A stretch of DNA of 64,000 nucleotides from Cichorium intybus (lineage: Eukaryota; Streptophyta; Magnoliopsida; Asterales; Asteraceae). Below, piece after piece: positions 40,411 through 51,699 of the stretch; the stretch's first letter is position 1; every line of letters starts with the position of its first letter. The position numbers and the translations under genes are program-made. The notes under the pieces were generated by a model. The model ran no database searches and had not been told where the DNA came from. It saw nothing but the letters and a program-made list of their open reading frames with translations. The stretch lies in assembly GCA_023525715.1 (NCBI GenBank), contig CM042011.1, positions 5,914,566-5,978,565 on the forward strand, in the 5' to 3' direction.

Positions 40411-41525
40411 ATTAAAGTGTTTTAAACTCTTGAAGAATAAAACTTTATAACTTTGTTTGAAAAAAAGAACACTACGATCATTTGTAATAGTATGTTAGTC
40501 TATTGTTTAATTTAACTTATATTATTTTTAACTACTTATTTTTATATCATTTGAATATCAATATTAAACTTTTAATTGTAATGATTATATGATTTTTTTA
40601 TTTTTATAACTATAAAAATAATATATTTTTTATTTAATTTATTTGATATATCTATTTTTTTATTATTGTAACATATCGTTTATATAATGTTATTATCAAA
40701 TATTTTATACATATTCTATATGTATAAAATTAATAACTTAGATAATTGGACTTTAAAAAATATTTTATAAAAAATAAAAATAATTAGTTAAATTCATAGA
40801 ATACTAAAAATATAGTTAATGATTAAAAATAATTTAAGTTAAAAAATCTTATTTAATAAATCAAGTAAAAGGTTAACACCAACAATTAAAAATATATAAA
40901 AAAAGTCGATGATTGAAGACGTTTTAGTATTTAAATTTGAAATTTCTAAAATTATAATCTTTTTTCATATGATAAAAGCTAATTTCATTTTGTGATAAGA
41001 TAAAAATTATTCGCTTAATATAAATAAGTATTACATAAACTTTGTAAACTAATTTTATAAAAAGGGGAGGAAAACGTAAACTATTTTAAAATAAAAACAA
41101 GTAAATTACCACGGAAAGTACACAACGGCGCGTCAGAGCAATTTCCATGAAAATTTCTATTTTTTTAGTTATGTAATACATGATTAAAATACATTGAAAT
41201 TTAACCTTTTTAAAATGTTTAAATATTAGTTAAAGGGCTTGTATTCCAATGGCATTAGGTGTTGCATTTCTTATTTGAAGTCGAGGCTTCTAATCTCCTA
41301 AAAAACATAGATGGTGTTAAGGTGTAGTTTAATAGTAGAATAGTTCTAAAAAAAGAAACTTAAATATTAATAATTAAAAACAATATTTCGTTACTATTGA
41401 ATGAATCGCTTTTGACGTCAATAATACCATTGATTTAAAAGGGGTTTGAGATTGTGGTGGAGAAAATTCAATATTTAAAAAAAATATAAATCAAAATAAA
41501 AACTTTTTTTAATAGCTTATACAAG
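40411..41525. other. AT-rich intergenic DNA
   Basis: No gene or bounded element is recognised between the MITE and the Helitron. Confidence 0.5.
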
Positions 41526-41796
41526 TCACTATTATTATATATATTAAAACACAACCTGTTTTTAGAAGGATTGATGGGGTAAGGGAGGTTTGAGAGTTTT
41601 AAGGGGGTGCCTTCTCTTTGCGAATGGCATTCCGCCACAGCTTTTCCACCGTTCCGTCCCCATCCGCCACCTCCTCTCTGCCTTGTCTCAAAGATTACGC
41701 GCTTCGTCCAGCTCCTGCTTCCTTCGTCTGAATTTCTTCTCTTTGGTGGGGGATGGAACGTTTTTCTTCTCCTAACCATACCTATCGCATATTGTG

Positions 41797-42843
41797 ATGA
41801 AATTCGGTAAAGAATTCGGAGTCCATCTACAACAAACCCTGCCTGAATGGAAAAACAAGTACTTGTGTTACAAACCCTTTAAAAAGCTTCTCAAAAACCT
41901 TCCTCCTATCCCCACCGTCGAAGATGTCGACGACCACCCCCAACTGTCGCCCAATCGCAACCCTACCGCCGTTAACTCCGAAGGCAATCCTCCACATCTG
42001 CCGCCTCACTTAGCCGATATCCAACAGTGGTTTGTCAGGATTCTCAATGAAGAGCTCGATAAGTTCAATGATTTCTATGTTGATAAACAGGAAGAATTCG
42101 TCATCCGATTTCAGGTTTTTCTTTTTGTTACTTTTAGTGGATTGCGGTATCTGGGTTCACGAGTTATTGCTAGGCCTTTGACTTTTCTATATGAATTCAT
42201 GGTTACGTCGAATTTGATACTTCCAAGATTCAATTTTTATCAACATCTATTATCTGACTTTCAGATTACATGTGTCAATTGACCATTTCTTTCAATTCTA
42301 TATTATCTCGACTCAAATTCAACATCGTAATCTTCATGAAGGATGTTTTTTGAACGTCCGAATAGTAAAAATCTTGGTTAGGATATTGTCATTGTACACT
42401 TTCAATTTGTAATTTTGATTTTAGATTCAATTATGACCCAAGAATTGGCACAAAGAAGTTGATTTAATGTCTGGAGGATGAATGTTGAATTTGTCTTCTT
42501 CCTTTCAGTTCTTCAAAATTAATTAGAGATTATACAGTGTTCCTTATAATTTTCACCATGGTTAATTTGAAAAGCTTTGTGAATTGTTTCTTTCAATAGT
42601 CCCACCTTCATTGTAATTTGAATCTGTATAATTATCATGTACGGATATGACTGATTTCACTTGATGATTCAATCAGGAGTTAAAACAAAGAATTGAGCGA
42701 GTAAAGGAGAAAAGCTGCAAAGATAGATTGTTTACATCAGAAACCGAATTCAGTGATGAGATGATGGAAATACGTAAAGACTTTGTCACGATTCACGGGG
42801 GAGATGGTGCTTTTAAAAAACTACAGCTCCTTAAACTTTGCAG
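41797..42843 (+). pseudogene. SPX4: SPX-domain gene fragment (SPX4-like), exons 1-2
   Basis: Exon 1 (ATG 41797 to 42113, donor GT) encodes an SPX N-terminus: MKFGKEFGVHL, then PEWKNKYLCYKPFKKLLK, and ends EEFVIRFQ. Exon 2 (42677-42843, after CAG) continues ELKQRIERVKEK and EFSDEMMEIRKDFVTIHG. SPX domains bind inositol pyrophosphates and report phosphate status; SPX1-4 proteins restrain PHR transcription factors. A run of five G at 42797-42801, one more than the frame allows, shifts the reading frame inside exon 2, so the rest of the domain is lost. The SPX4 assignment within the family is from remembered similarity. Confidence 0.85.
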
Positions 42844-43045
42844 GTACAACAACTTGGTTACTATATGACACTGCACAAGTTTTCTAGGGCTATTTTCGAT
42901 AATGAGGATGCAAAGGGCATTCACGTCTTTTGCACAAACGAGAGATCGATAGCGAGTCCATTTCCCACCTTTTTGGGTTGGACAAAAAAACTTGCGACTT
43001 TTGTCCCATTACCCTGTGCTCAACTCATGTTTAAATCCACGAAGG
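42844..43045 (+). pseudogene. Open reading frame of unknown origin after the SPX exon
   Basis: A frame continuous with the shifted SPX exon reads VQQLGYYMTLHKFSRAIFDN and further to about 43045, where AAG is followed by GTAAAA, a possible donor. It is either SPX intron read by chance or the exon of another captured gene. I do not recognise it. Confidence 0.3.
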
Positions 43046-43429
43046 TAAAATCTTGATTCCACCCATGCATTGTTTGGTTGTACCGTACAACACAAACATT
43101 GCATCTCGGATCATAAAGTTGATTCTCTAATCTGAAACGCTTGTCCTGCTTATAAATCATGCATTTGGTGCTGAATAAACTGAGGTGTTGTTGTAGTTAC
43201 TCGATAAAACTTTCGGCTGTGAAGAGAATTGATTTTACCTCTTTCTTTTTGTGTGGGTTAGAAGGATTCTGCAATGTTAGAAGAAAGCAAATTTGATGTG
43301 CATTTGAAATTGTGGGCACATCAAATTTGATGTGCATTTGAAATTGCTAAATGGGTATGGCGTTCTGTCCATTTGCTGAATGTCAACATTTAAATCTTGC
43401 TTAGTAGTGATCAAATCATTGGTAGTACA

Positions 43430-44001
43430 AATTAATCAAATGAAGAGGGAATTAGCTCGATTATTGGAGTCAGGACAGGACCGGACTGACAGAATTTGAG
43501 TAAGTATCTTGATTAATCCGACGTTTTTACTTCGTATTTATCATTGGAATCGGAATAACAGTGTGTGTGTGTGTTCTTGAGTTGAATCAATGGGGGCTAT
43601 GCGATCTATGTGTTTCAAAATAAAAAACTGATTTTAAAAATTGTATCAGGTTGACCATATGATTAGAGAAGAGAAGATGATTGCAGCATATGATTTGATC
43701 GAGATATATTGTGAACTTACTGTTGCACGTTTGGCTGTTATTGAATCACATAAGTAAGTTCCCATTTTATTTTCACTTCAATGTAGTAGAATTCACAAAT
43801 AAGCAATCGTTTGGTGAAATTTTTCATAGAAGTTGCCCAATTGATCTGAAGGAAGCAATCACAAGCGTGATATTTGCAGCTCATAGATGTTCAGACATAC
43901 GGGAACTTGTAGATGCTCGAAAAAACTTCACAGCAAAATATGGAAAAGACTTTGTTTCTGCTGCTCTTGAATTGTGTCCAGATAATGGTGTAAACTGCAT
44001 G
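43430..44001 (+). pseudogene. IST1: IST1-like gene fragment (three exons)
   Basis: Three exons with canonical borders are visible. The first (about 43435-43497) reads MKRELARLLESGQDRTDRI and then TGA; the second (43650-43753) reads YDLIEIYCELTVARLAVIES; the third (43830-44001) reads CPIDLKEAITSVIFAAHRCS and FTAKYGKDFVSAALELCPDN. This is the IST1 domain, whose proteins regulate the VPS4 ATPase and ESCRT-III in endosomal sorting. The TGA before the first donor stands where the family has Arg; CGA to TGA is the change expected from deamination of methylated CpG. Start and C-terminal parts are missing. Confidence 0.85.
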
Positions 44002-44098
44002 GTATGTTATTTACAAAAAAAAGTTCTCAATAAAGCAAAATAATATTCATTTTCTTATTGATGAAGTTAGCAAAAAAAAGTAAGGTTTGATTGGGCAG

Positions 44099-44395
44099 TC
44101 CAAGTAAAATTTCAAAGTTGTTAGAATCTGATTCTTTTATGCATTCTGCCGAGTTTGATTTTGATGATGGGTTGGATCCTGTAATGAAGGAACAACTTGA
44201 CAGGTTTTGGATCTTTTTTTATTTTTTTTTCAGATATATAAAATATAGTGCAAATTAAATTATTTTGTTTGTGTAGGGAAGTTGAGGATTTTGCTCGAAG
44301 ATTAAATTCTGTTTGGCCAAAAAGGTTGCGGGAATGGTCTCTTTGGGTCATGATAGGCGCATTGCACCACTATCTAGAAATATCTAAACAAGCAT
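44099..44395 (+). pseudogene. Captured exons of an unidentified conserved gene
   Basis: One exon (44099-44203, AG before, GT after) reads ISKLLESDSFMHSAEFDFDD and ends KEQLDR; the next (from 44277) reads EVEDFARRLNSVWPKRLREW. Soon after, the more plausible frame shifts to SLGHDRRIAPLSRN, so there is an indel near 44333. The family is not identified. It could also be the 3' part of the IST1-like gene, since IST1-like proteins have long variable C-termini, but I cannot show it. Confidence 0.5.
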
Positions 44396-44724
44396 GTTAT
44401 CCACTATTTATTTAATTATTTTAAGATTTAAAACTTTACTTTTTGTTTCTCTTTTTCTTCTAACCTGCGATTTATTTTCTCATTGTTTTTGTTTTAAATA
44501 GAAGGAAAAAAGTGTTGATCTTAGTTATGTAATGACGATCGTTTCTCATATGCAACATGATCTACTTGGCGCTTTATAGGGATGATGATGATGATGCTGC
44601 TGATGATGATGATGATGATCACATGTCATTTACAATTACATAGGGATGAAAAAAGTACAAGTCCTTGATATGTGTATCTGCAGCTGAGATAGCAGTGTTC
44701 TAAAATAACATTGTGTTGTATAGA

Positions 44725-45160
44725 TTTATACAAGACTTGCACTTCTTTGTAACTGGAGGTGATGATGAAAATGAACTAGCTATAGCTACAGCCCTGCAGA
44801 GTTTCTGTGATGCAGTTATCTTTCTCCTCAGTTTTTCATCAACTTTTTTAGATTTTCTTTTAAATTTCCAATTTTGCAATTTCATAACCTTCTCAAGTTC
44901 TTGACGTAGGGGTAATGTTGACCAAAGGGAGGCACTTGAAAACTTGGATTTCATCTATTTATGCCTTGATGAGATTGTTGATGGAGGGTAGGTACATGTA
45001 TTTTTAATGTTTTTTTTTTAATTTCAGCTTTTAGATTTCTTCTTTATGTTTTATGTTTCTTAATAAATATTCACATTGAAAACAATTATATTTGGCAGGA
45101 TGATTCTTGAAACAGATGGGAATATGATTGCTGGAAAAGTAGCTACACACACTTGGTATA
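44725..45160 (+). pseudogene. COPZ: Coatomer subunit zeta fragment (three exons)
   Basis: The first exon (about 44725-44831) reads DLHFFVTGGDDENELAIATA; the second (44910-44987) reads GNVDQREALENLDFIYLCLD and EIVDGG; the third (from 45099) reads MILETDGNMIAGKVATH. This is the central and C-terminal part of the zeta subunit of the COPI coat, which works in Golgi-to-ER vesicle transport. The frame is retained between exons 2 and 3, but the first exon's donor has lost a G, and the N-terminal half is absent. Introns are retained, so it was copied as genomic DNA. Confidence 0.9.
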
Positions 45161-45612
45161 CTAATTAATAATTTTTTTAAAAAAATCTTTTAAACAATAT
45201 ATAAATTATAATTGCAAAATTCAATACTTTCAAATTCTCATTGAGGTACAGGATCGGTGTTTAGCAAACAGAAATATCGAATTAGATGATCTTGAGTCGT
45301 TTCGTGAATAAATTTTTTTTAAGACATCCAAAGCCGCACGTGCGTAGCACGAAGTTTCAACTAGTTAAGAAGTAAGATGGAACTCATGGAAGGGTGTAGA
45401 TACCTATGCAATTTCCATATTTGCTATCACGTTGGCGTTACATAAATGTCATCCGAGTTAGGGGTGAGCATCGGAATAGAGTACCCGTTTTTTGAACCGG
45501 AACCGTATTGGAACCGTCGGTTCCGGAACCAGAACTGCCTTAAACGGTTCCGGTTCCGGTTCTCCTTTTTTTTTTGGGACGGGTACCCGCCGGATACCAG
45601 CTATTTTTAAAC

Positions 45613-45615
<3 letters not shown>

Positions 45616-45694
<79 letters not shown>

Positions 45695-45704
45695 TGTGTG
45701 TGTA
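45616..45704. repeat. (TA)n then (TG)n
   Basis: TA tract to about 45691 and a short TG run, inside the hAT-type element. Confidence 0.97.
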
Positions 45705-46051
45705 TTGTAGTATATATCATTTGTAAGTGCCTTGTGTATATATTAAATATTAAATATAACTAGCGGGTCACCCGTGCGTTGCACGGGTCGATGGGTTAAA
45801 ATTTCCAAAGTACAATGTCTTAATAAAAAGAAATAAAAAGAACATTGTCATAATAGATAGAAAGAAATGAAAATGTAATGCTACTATAAAAAAATAAATG
45901 AAAGTATACATTGCTTCGCTTTCAGTGCTCACAGCCCCAACCATAATAGGAACAACTTTTCATGTATGTCTGTAATCATGCAAACCGGAATCGGAATCGG
46001 AAATAACGATTTTGTTAAAAAAAAAAGAAGCAAGAATTGCTCACGAAATAC

Positions 46052-46400
46052 TTTGGCAAGATATGGCAAGTGCATTTCCATGCTATGTTCAGCCTCATCA
46101 ACCTCAATATCCATCATGTGAAACTTTCAGGTAGCTTTTAGCTCTTGAATGACTGTCATATAAACAAAATTTAGCACACATATCTCGCGAATTTGTTATG
46201 GAATAAGAATAACCTGCATGTCTAGTGGGTTTGTTGATACCACCACAGAAATAATAAATGGATTAAAGACTTTTCTGGAAAACACAAGAAAGCTTAAAGT
46301 GAAGATTTACTTACGGAGCAATTACACCTCGGACATCTGGTGACTTGGGCAAACCGCATTCCCTAAGCCATCCGTCAAGTTCTGCCTCTAATGTTTTAGC
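46052..46400 (-). pseudogene. MEMO1: MEMO1-family gene fragment (two exons)
   Basis: One exon (46315-46400, with CAG acceptor and GT donor on the minus strand) reads WLRECGLPKSPDVRGVIAP; the other (about 46052-46131) reads VDEAEHSMEMHLPYLAKVF. These are parts of the MEMO1 family, a metal-dependent-dioxygenase-like fold conserved from archaea to plants. The exons between them and most of the protein are absent, so the fragment cannot fold as the family does. Both exons are open. Confidence 0.88.
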
Positions 46401-46751
46401 TGATAAAAAAAAGCACACCTTAAGTGGTTTGTTGTATCTTTTGATGTTTATATATTATCATAAAATTTTCAAGATTGGTAACCTAAAATCAGTTGATGAT
46501 TAAATGCCAATGTTAATTAAGGGAAAAGAATCTCAGAAAAACGCTCAGATTAAACTCTGGAAAACTAATACGAATCATCTAATTGCCAATATTCATTAAG
46601 AAACTACAATCACTTGATGATTAAATGCCAATGTTCATTAAGAAACTTTTATTAAAAAATTATATAAAAATGACGCCATTATATAAAATTACAATAACAA
46701 TTCTAATTTTCTCACTACACATTACTAAAACCACTGTATTTTCAAAATTAA

Positions 46752-47108
46752 GAGTAAATTACATTATTTGTCCCTGTGGTTAACACAAAATTACAGTTTT
46801 GGTTCTACTTTTGAAAATCTTGTACCGGTAGTCCATGAGGTTTCCAAATCTTTTACTTTTGGTCCCTGCGGTTTCCGAATCTTTCACTTTTGGACTTTAT
46901 GGTTTCCAAATCTTTCACTTTTGGTCCTTCCCTGTGTTACCGTTTGTGTAAACCATAGGAACCGATTCCGAAAGTGAAATATTTGGAAACCACAGGGACC
47001 AAAAGTGAAAGATTTGGAAACCATGGCGATCATTAGTGCAAGATTTCAAAAGTTAGACTAAATCTGCAGTTTACCGTAAACCACAGGGACAAAAAATATA
47101 ATTTACTC
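46752..47108. mobile_element. Miniature Mutator-like element with 9-bp TSD
   Basis: The ends GAGTAAATTACATTATTTGT and the inverted AAATATAATTTACTC match the ends of the Pack-MULE at 34537. The TSD CAAAATTAA is perfect at 46743-46751 and 47109-47117. The whole 357-bp element is nearly palindromic and repeats CTTTCACTTTTGG-type blocks. Confidence 0.92.
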
Positions 47109-47248
47109 CAAAATTAATTATTTTGGTAGCTTCAGTTTAAACAGTTTTTATAACAGTTTTCCAAATTTGGATGTTTTCAATAAGAATCCTTAAAGTACAA
47201 AAACTAAATTAGAAACAAAGAACAAAAGTACGTTGCTATTTAAAGTAC

Positions 47249-47800
<552 letters not shown>

Positions 47801-47878
47801 GAGGTTACCTGTCCACGAAACTTTTAGAAGAGCCCATAAGATAGTTGTCAATATAGGTGAATTTGTACAGGGGAACAC

Positions 47879-49018
47879 AACTGCATGAAAAGGGTAAAAT
47901 GGTCATTTATGCCGATTATAGCTACAATAACAGTAGTCTTCTAAAGATATACCTGTCTGATAAGAGAATAACTATCTAGTTTGCTGGATTTGAAGAGCTG
48001 CCTAAAGTAGCAGTCTTTCGGCTTCAATCATGGTTGATTCGCCCCAATCTACCTACAACATAACCACTAAAATCATTTCACAAAATAAGATACAATTTGA
48101 ATATAGACTACAACTTATCCAAGAGTAAAATAGATTCTCACCTTCTTGCACAAAAGCTTTGTTAAAAGTAATGAGTACACATGTTTGTCAGGAAATCATA
48201 ATTTTGGATAAATGATCGTTTTTTGTCAAAAAAATATGCTCAAATTTGCAATCTATTGGGCAGTATGCTTGAAAGCACCCAAATGTATCATCAACTTTGA
48301 TAATCTTTAGAAGTCAATCGCTCTTTACCACATTTGCATAAAGGTAAGCTCTTTATGGTCGTTGTGAAGTTAAACCTCAAAAGGGGTACATATTTATTTA
48401 TTTATTAATTCTTTCTGAAAATGTCTGAATAGAGTTCAAAAGACAGCCATGTTCAGATAGATCGCATAAAGCCAAAAGTGCAAAACCCCTGGCAGTTCAA
48501 TTAGGGTGACAGACAAACACAAATTATGCAATAATAAATCAAATATCGAAGAAATTCTAAGTTGCAATTACAGGTGGACTAACGGATGTATCGGAGGGGG
48601 TTGATTTGGCCACCATATTTTTACTTTGCACACTTTTCAACTATTTCAAGTTTCCCTGTGAAGATCCAACGAACACCGCGATTGAAATCCGCTTGACCTT
48701 TGGTTCACTTTGGTCTTTGATTCTTTGAAGTTTCTAAGCACCTCTGTACAAAGCGACAAAAAATTAGTTTCCAACTCATGATACCAAGAAACAAAGTTTT
48801 AAGAACAATTGAATATATCTATTACGTTTACAAAAAGGAAGAAAAATTGGGCAATTCGGGAGATCATCGGAGCCAAACTACTCGAACAAACCCTAGAAAG
48901 AGTTAAAAGGAAATGGAATATTACCGCTAGGCCTCTTCGATGATGCCTTTGAGCCTGCTTGTACACCACAGACCAAATATGTGTGGGATTAAATCGATTA
49001 AAAAATTAATCCAAGTAC
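47879..49018 (-). other. Helitron interior, unassigned captured sequence
   Basis: Several short minus-strand blocks look exonic, such as the one near 48640-48740 (FQSRCSLDLHRE) and one at 48925-48950 (QAGSKASSKRPSG), but I cannot assign them to families. Confidence 0.35.
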
Positions 49019-49452
49019 CTGAGCGATCAACAACGCATTTTCATTTGCATACTGGAAAGAGCTCTCTGATATATTCTGAATCCCTTGACTTAATTCCCAT
49101 GAAATAATCCTACATTTTTCATGGATTTTACAGTTATATTATTTATTGAAAGCTGGATAGATATTTTAATGGTTGATAATTACCCGTAAACAAAGCCAAT
49201 TGCTGCACCGATGTAAGCTTTCTCTCGTGTTAATTCAACTTGAAGCTCTCCAAACTGCACAATATAATACAATTAATTGATTAAATCTATTGATTTATTG
49301 ATACAAGATTTTATTTTATCAAATCTTATTTAATTTGCAAAATCATAGATCACCTTGAACATACGAGTTTCCTCTTTTGACTCTCCTTCAGTTGATTCAG
49401 ATACTGGGGTAGAAGCAAGAAGATTCCCGGATGAAATCATAGCTTTAGAAAT
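49019..49452 (-). pseudogene. Three in-frame exons of an unidentified conserved plant gene
   Basis: Exon order on the minus strand: 49354-49452 (33 codons, ending EETRMFK), 49184-49254 (FGELQVELTREKAYIGAAIG) and 49019-49109 (SWELSQGIQNISESSFQYAN). All borders have AG and GT, and the frame is kept across both introns with no stop. The middle block IGAAIGFVYGIISW is hydrophobic and could be a membrane segment. I do not know the function. It could still be transcribed as part of a chimeric transcript. Confidence 0.6.
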
Positions 49453-50540
49453 CTACAAGAGTACAAAACCATTGTAAATGAAGTAAAACGTTGAAATTAG
49501 AACCCTAAAATTGAGAACAAACGCATTGAAGAGTGATTAATGCAAAACGACTAATTGCAGTAAAAAGAGACAACACCTCTTTTCCAACTACAACCAACAA
49601 TTATTTTCAAACCTAAACTACTCATCCCATTACTAATATTGGTCGCCTTGTCCCATATACTTGAACTCCTATAACTGTTTAGCTTCACTATTCATTGTTC
49701 CTTTAACCATTACAAAAATAAATTAAAAAGAAACAGACAAAGATCTACAAAAAAAAGTCGTAAGTGATAGTTGATTAGGTCCATTAAGTCAAAAAGAAAG
49801 GGCAAAATTGGAAAGTCTAAACTTACAGAAGGATCAAAAGCTTTTCCAATTGTTGGGACAACTACAGGTAAACTCCTCATAATTTCCATAAATTTTTAAC
49901 ATGTATCAATCTTTTTCTCGTCTTCAGTCTCTAGCTTCTGTTGCTGCTTTGCTCTCTCAAAATTATCAACCAATCACTTCTCCATGTGTATATGAAGGTA
50001 GCTTGAACATCAAGGATTTATGAAAAATGCTAGATTGAACAGAGAGTGGAGACTGGAAATTAGCAACTAGAATTTTGTTCAGCACAATAGCAAAAATGAT
50101 TGATCTCACCAGTCACCACTTGATTTTAGTAGATCCCATATATTAATTTTTTTGGTCGAAACCATTCCACTTGAACTCATTTCGACAACCGTTACAAGAA
50201 ATAATTATACAAGCATGTCAGGAAACTAAAAGAAATTATAATAAGCTAAATGACAATTGAAGATTGAGTAATTTTTGGTAGTTCAAAACAAAAACCCTAA
50301 CCTGAGCTGAAATTTACGTAAAAAGGGAACTGCATAATTTTCTAACAAACCTCATAAACCAGTTCGCTAATCCCAAGGTTTAGAGCATTAGAAAAGGAGG
50401 ACGACACACTCTTCCATGGAAAAACAGAATGAAGCGATTAATTTCCAGAGATCACTCGTAGTACCTTGACCTTCCTTTCCGATCAATCGATCCCAATCGC
50501 ATGTCTCGGTAATCTATCCTTCCCCTCTCTCTCTGTGGAG
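49453..50540. other. Helitron interior, unassigned
   Basis: No exon is recognised with confidence. The pyrimidine-rich sequence at 50460-50555 looks like a 5' leader of the ORF that follows. Confidence 0.4.
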
Positions 50541-50557
50541 CTCTGTTGCTGTAAAAA

Positions 50558-50755
50558 ATGGCGGAATCCGAGGTCGAAGTGAAGAGGCGGTGGTCAGACG
50601 CGTCAATGGAATCGTCGGTGATTGGCCGACCTTATCCCGGTGCGATCCCTCTTTGGCTCCGATCAGTGGAACAGGCAAAAGATGAAGATGAAGCGGTGGG
50701 GAGGAAGTGGATTTCCTTGGACGGTGATTTGGATTTCGAAAGAACTGGAGAATGA
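50558..50755 (+). pseudogene. Probable captured first exon or short ORF, function unknown
   Basis: After a CT-rich leader an ATG opens 65 codons: MAESEVEVKRRWSDASMESS, then RPYPGAIPLWLRSVE and an acidic tail. It is on the plus strand, opposite to the Helitron and to the other captured pieces. The composition (charged start, WLRS, acidic end) looks like a genuine protein N-terminus, but the frame stops at 50755 without a clear donor. A longer minus frame over the same bases (50514-50864) is Pro/His/Ser-rich and less plausible. Confidence 0.45.
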
Positions 50756-51444
50756 GGAATGAGAAGGTGAAGCGGTGGGGGATAATGGGTCGGTGGACAA
50801 AATGGATCCACATTGGATCCACCCAACCCGCGTTACACCAAAAAAAAACGTAACAAAGTACCAAAAATTACTGTTTTTAAATATAGATATAAATATAAAT
50901 TGGTGCAGGTGTCATATATTAAATATATTTAGTTAGTTAATGTGTTGTGTATTATATATATAATATATGTATTAAATGTGTCCACATGCCGTTCAAAAAA
51001 AACAAGTGTCCACATTTTGTTTGTGCGTAAAGAAGAAAACGGAAGAAAAAATGAAAGATCATCTTATATCTTTGAAGCTTATCCCACATTGACCATTGCA
51101 AAGAAAGGAGAGGACAAATGTACATTATAAATTGACGCGCCATACTTGGCCCTTGAGTAAGAATCCGGTTCTTCACTTTTTTTTTTTTTTTTTTTAAGAA
51201 CGGCAAATCTATCCTACTCTTAAATTACTCATTTGAACCGATTCTTTAATGAACCTAGCTCGTTTATATTAGTGCGATTTTGGTCCGAGTTGGTCTGATT
51301 TTTCCGATTTTGGACTGAGTAGTTTCGGTTCCTAAAATTTAAGAACCGCTTAGACCGGTTCCGGTTCCAATTTTATAGGAACTGCCGGTTCTGGTTCGAG
51401 CCAAATTAGGCGGGTACTCGTATATGCTCACCCCTAATCCGAGT

Positions 51445-51695
51445 GATTCATTTGCATGCCTACCTTATGGTGTGGATGTCATCTATTTTTGTTAATTTAA
51501 ATTTAAATAAAAACTAACATTTCATTAATATAAAATAAGAAATTATAATAATAGAAAATAAAAAACATAAATATAAAATAAGAACTACATAACTAAAAAA
51601 AATAAAACCTACAAATTATATTTTCTTTAATTTGTCGTTTCACCTACATCGCCACATCATATCCATTAGATAACTAACGTCTGCGAAACCAATTG
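51445..51695. other. AT-rich spacer
   Basis: Between the hAT-type element and the Harbinger-type ORF1 remnant I see nothing. Confidence 0.4.
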
Positions 51696-51699
51696 CGTT

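Larger units (their letters stand above)
41526..45364 (+). mobile_element. Gene-capturing Helitron (plus, about 3.8 kb)
   Basis: The 3' end is clear: hairpin CGTGC-GTA-GCACG at 45339-45351, nine bases, then CTAG at 45361-45364 and T. The proposed 5' end is TCACTATTATTATATATATT at 41526, which matches the usual TC start with a TA-rich run, but the base before it is G where A is expected, so the start is less sure. Inside are pieces of at least four unrelated host genes, all on the plus strand and still with introns and splice sites. No Rep/helicase is present. Confidence 0.75.

Noticed and set aside
41797..45160. One multi-domain gene with SPX, IST1 and coatomer zeta parts
   Set aside because: The pieces come from unrelated families, contain a frameshift and a stop, lack their own starts or ends, and lie within one Helitron.
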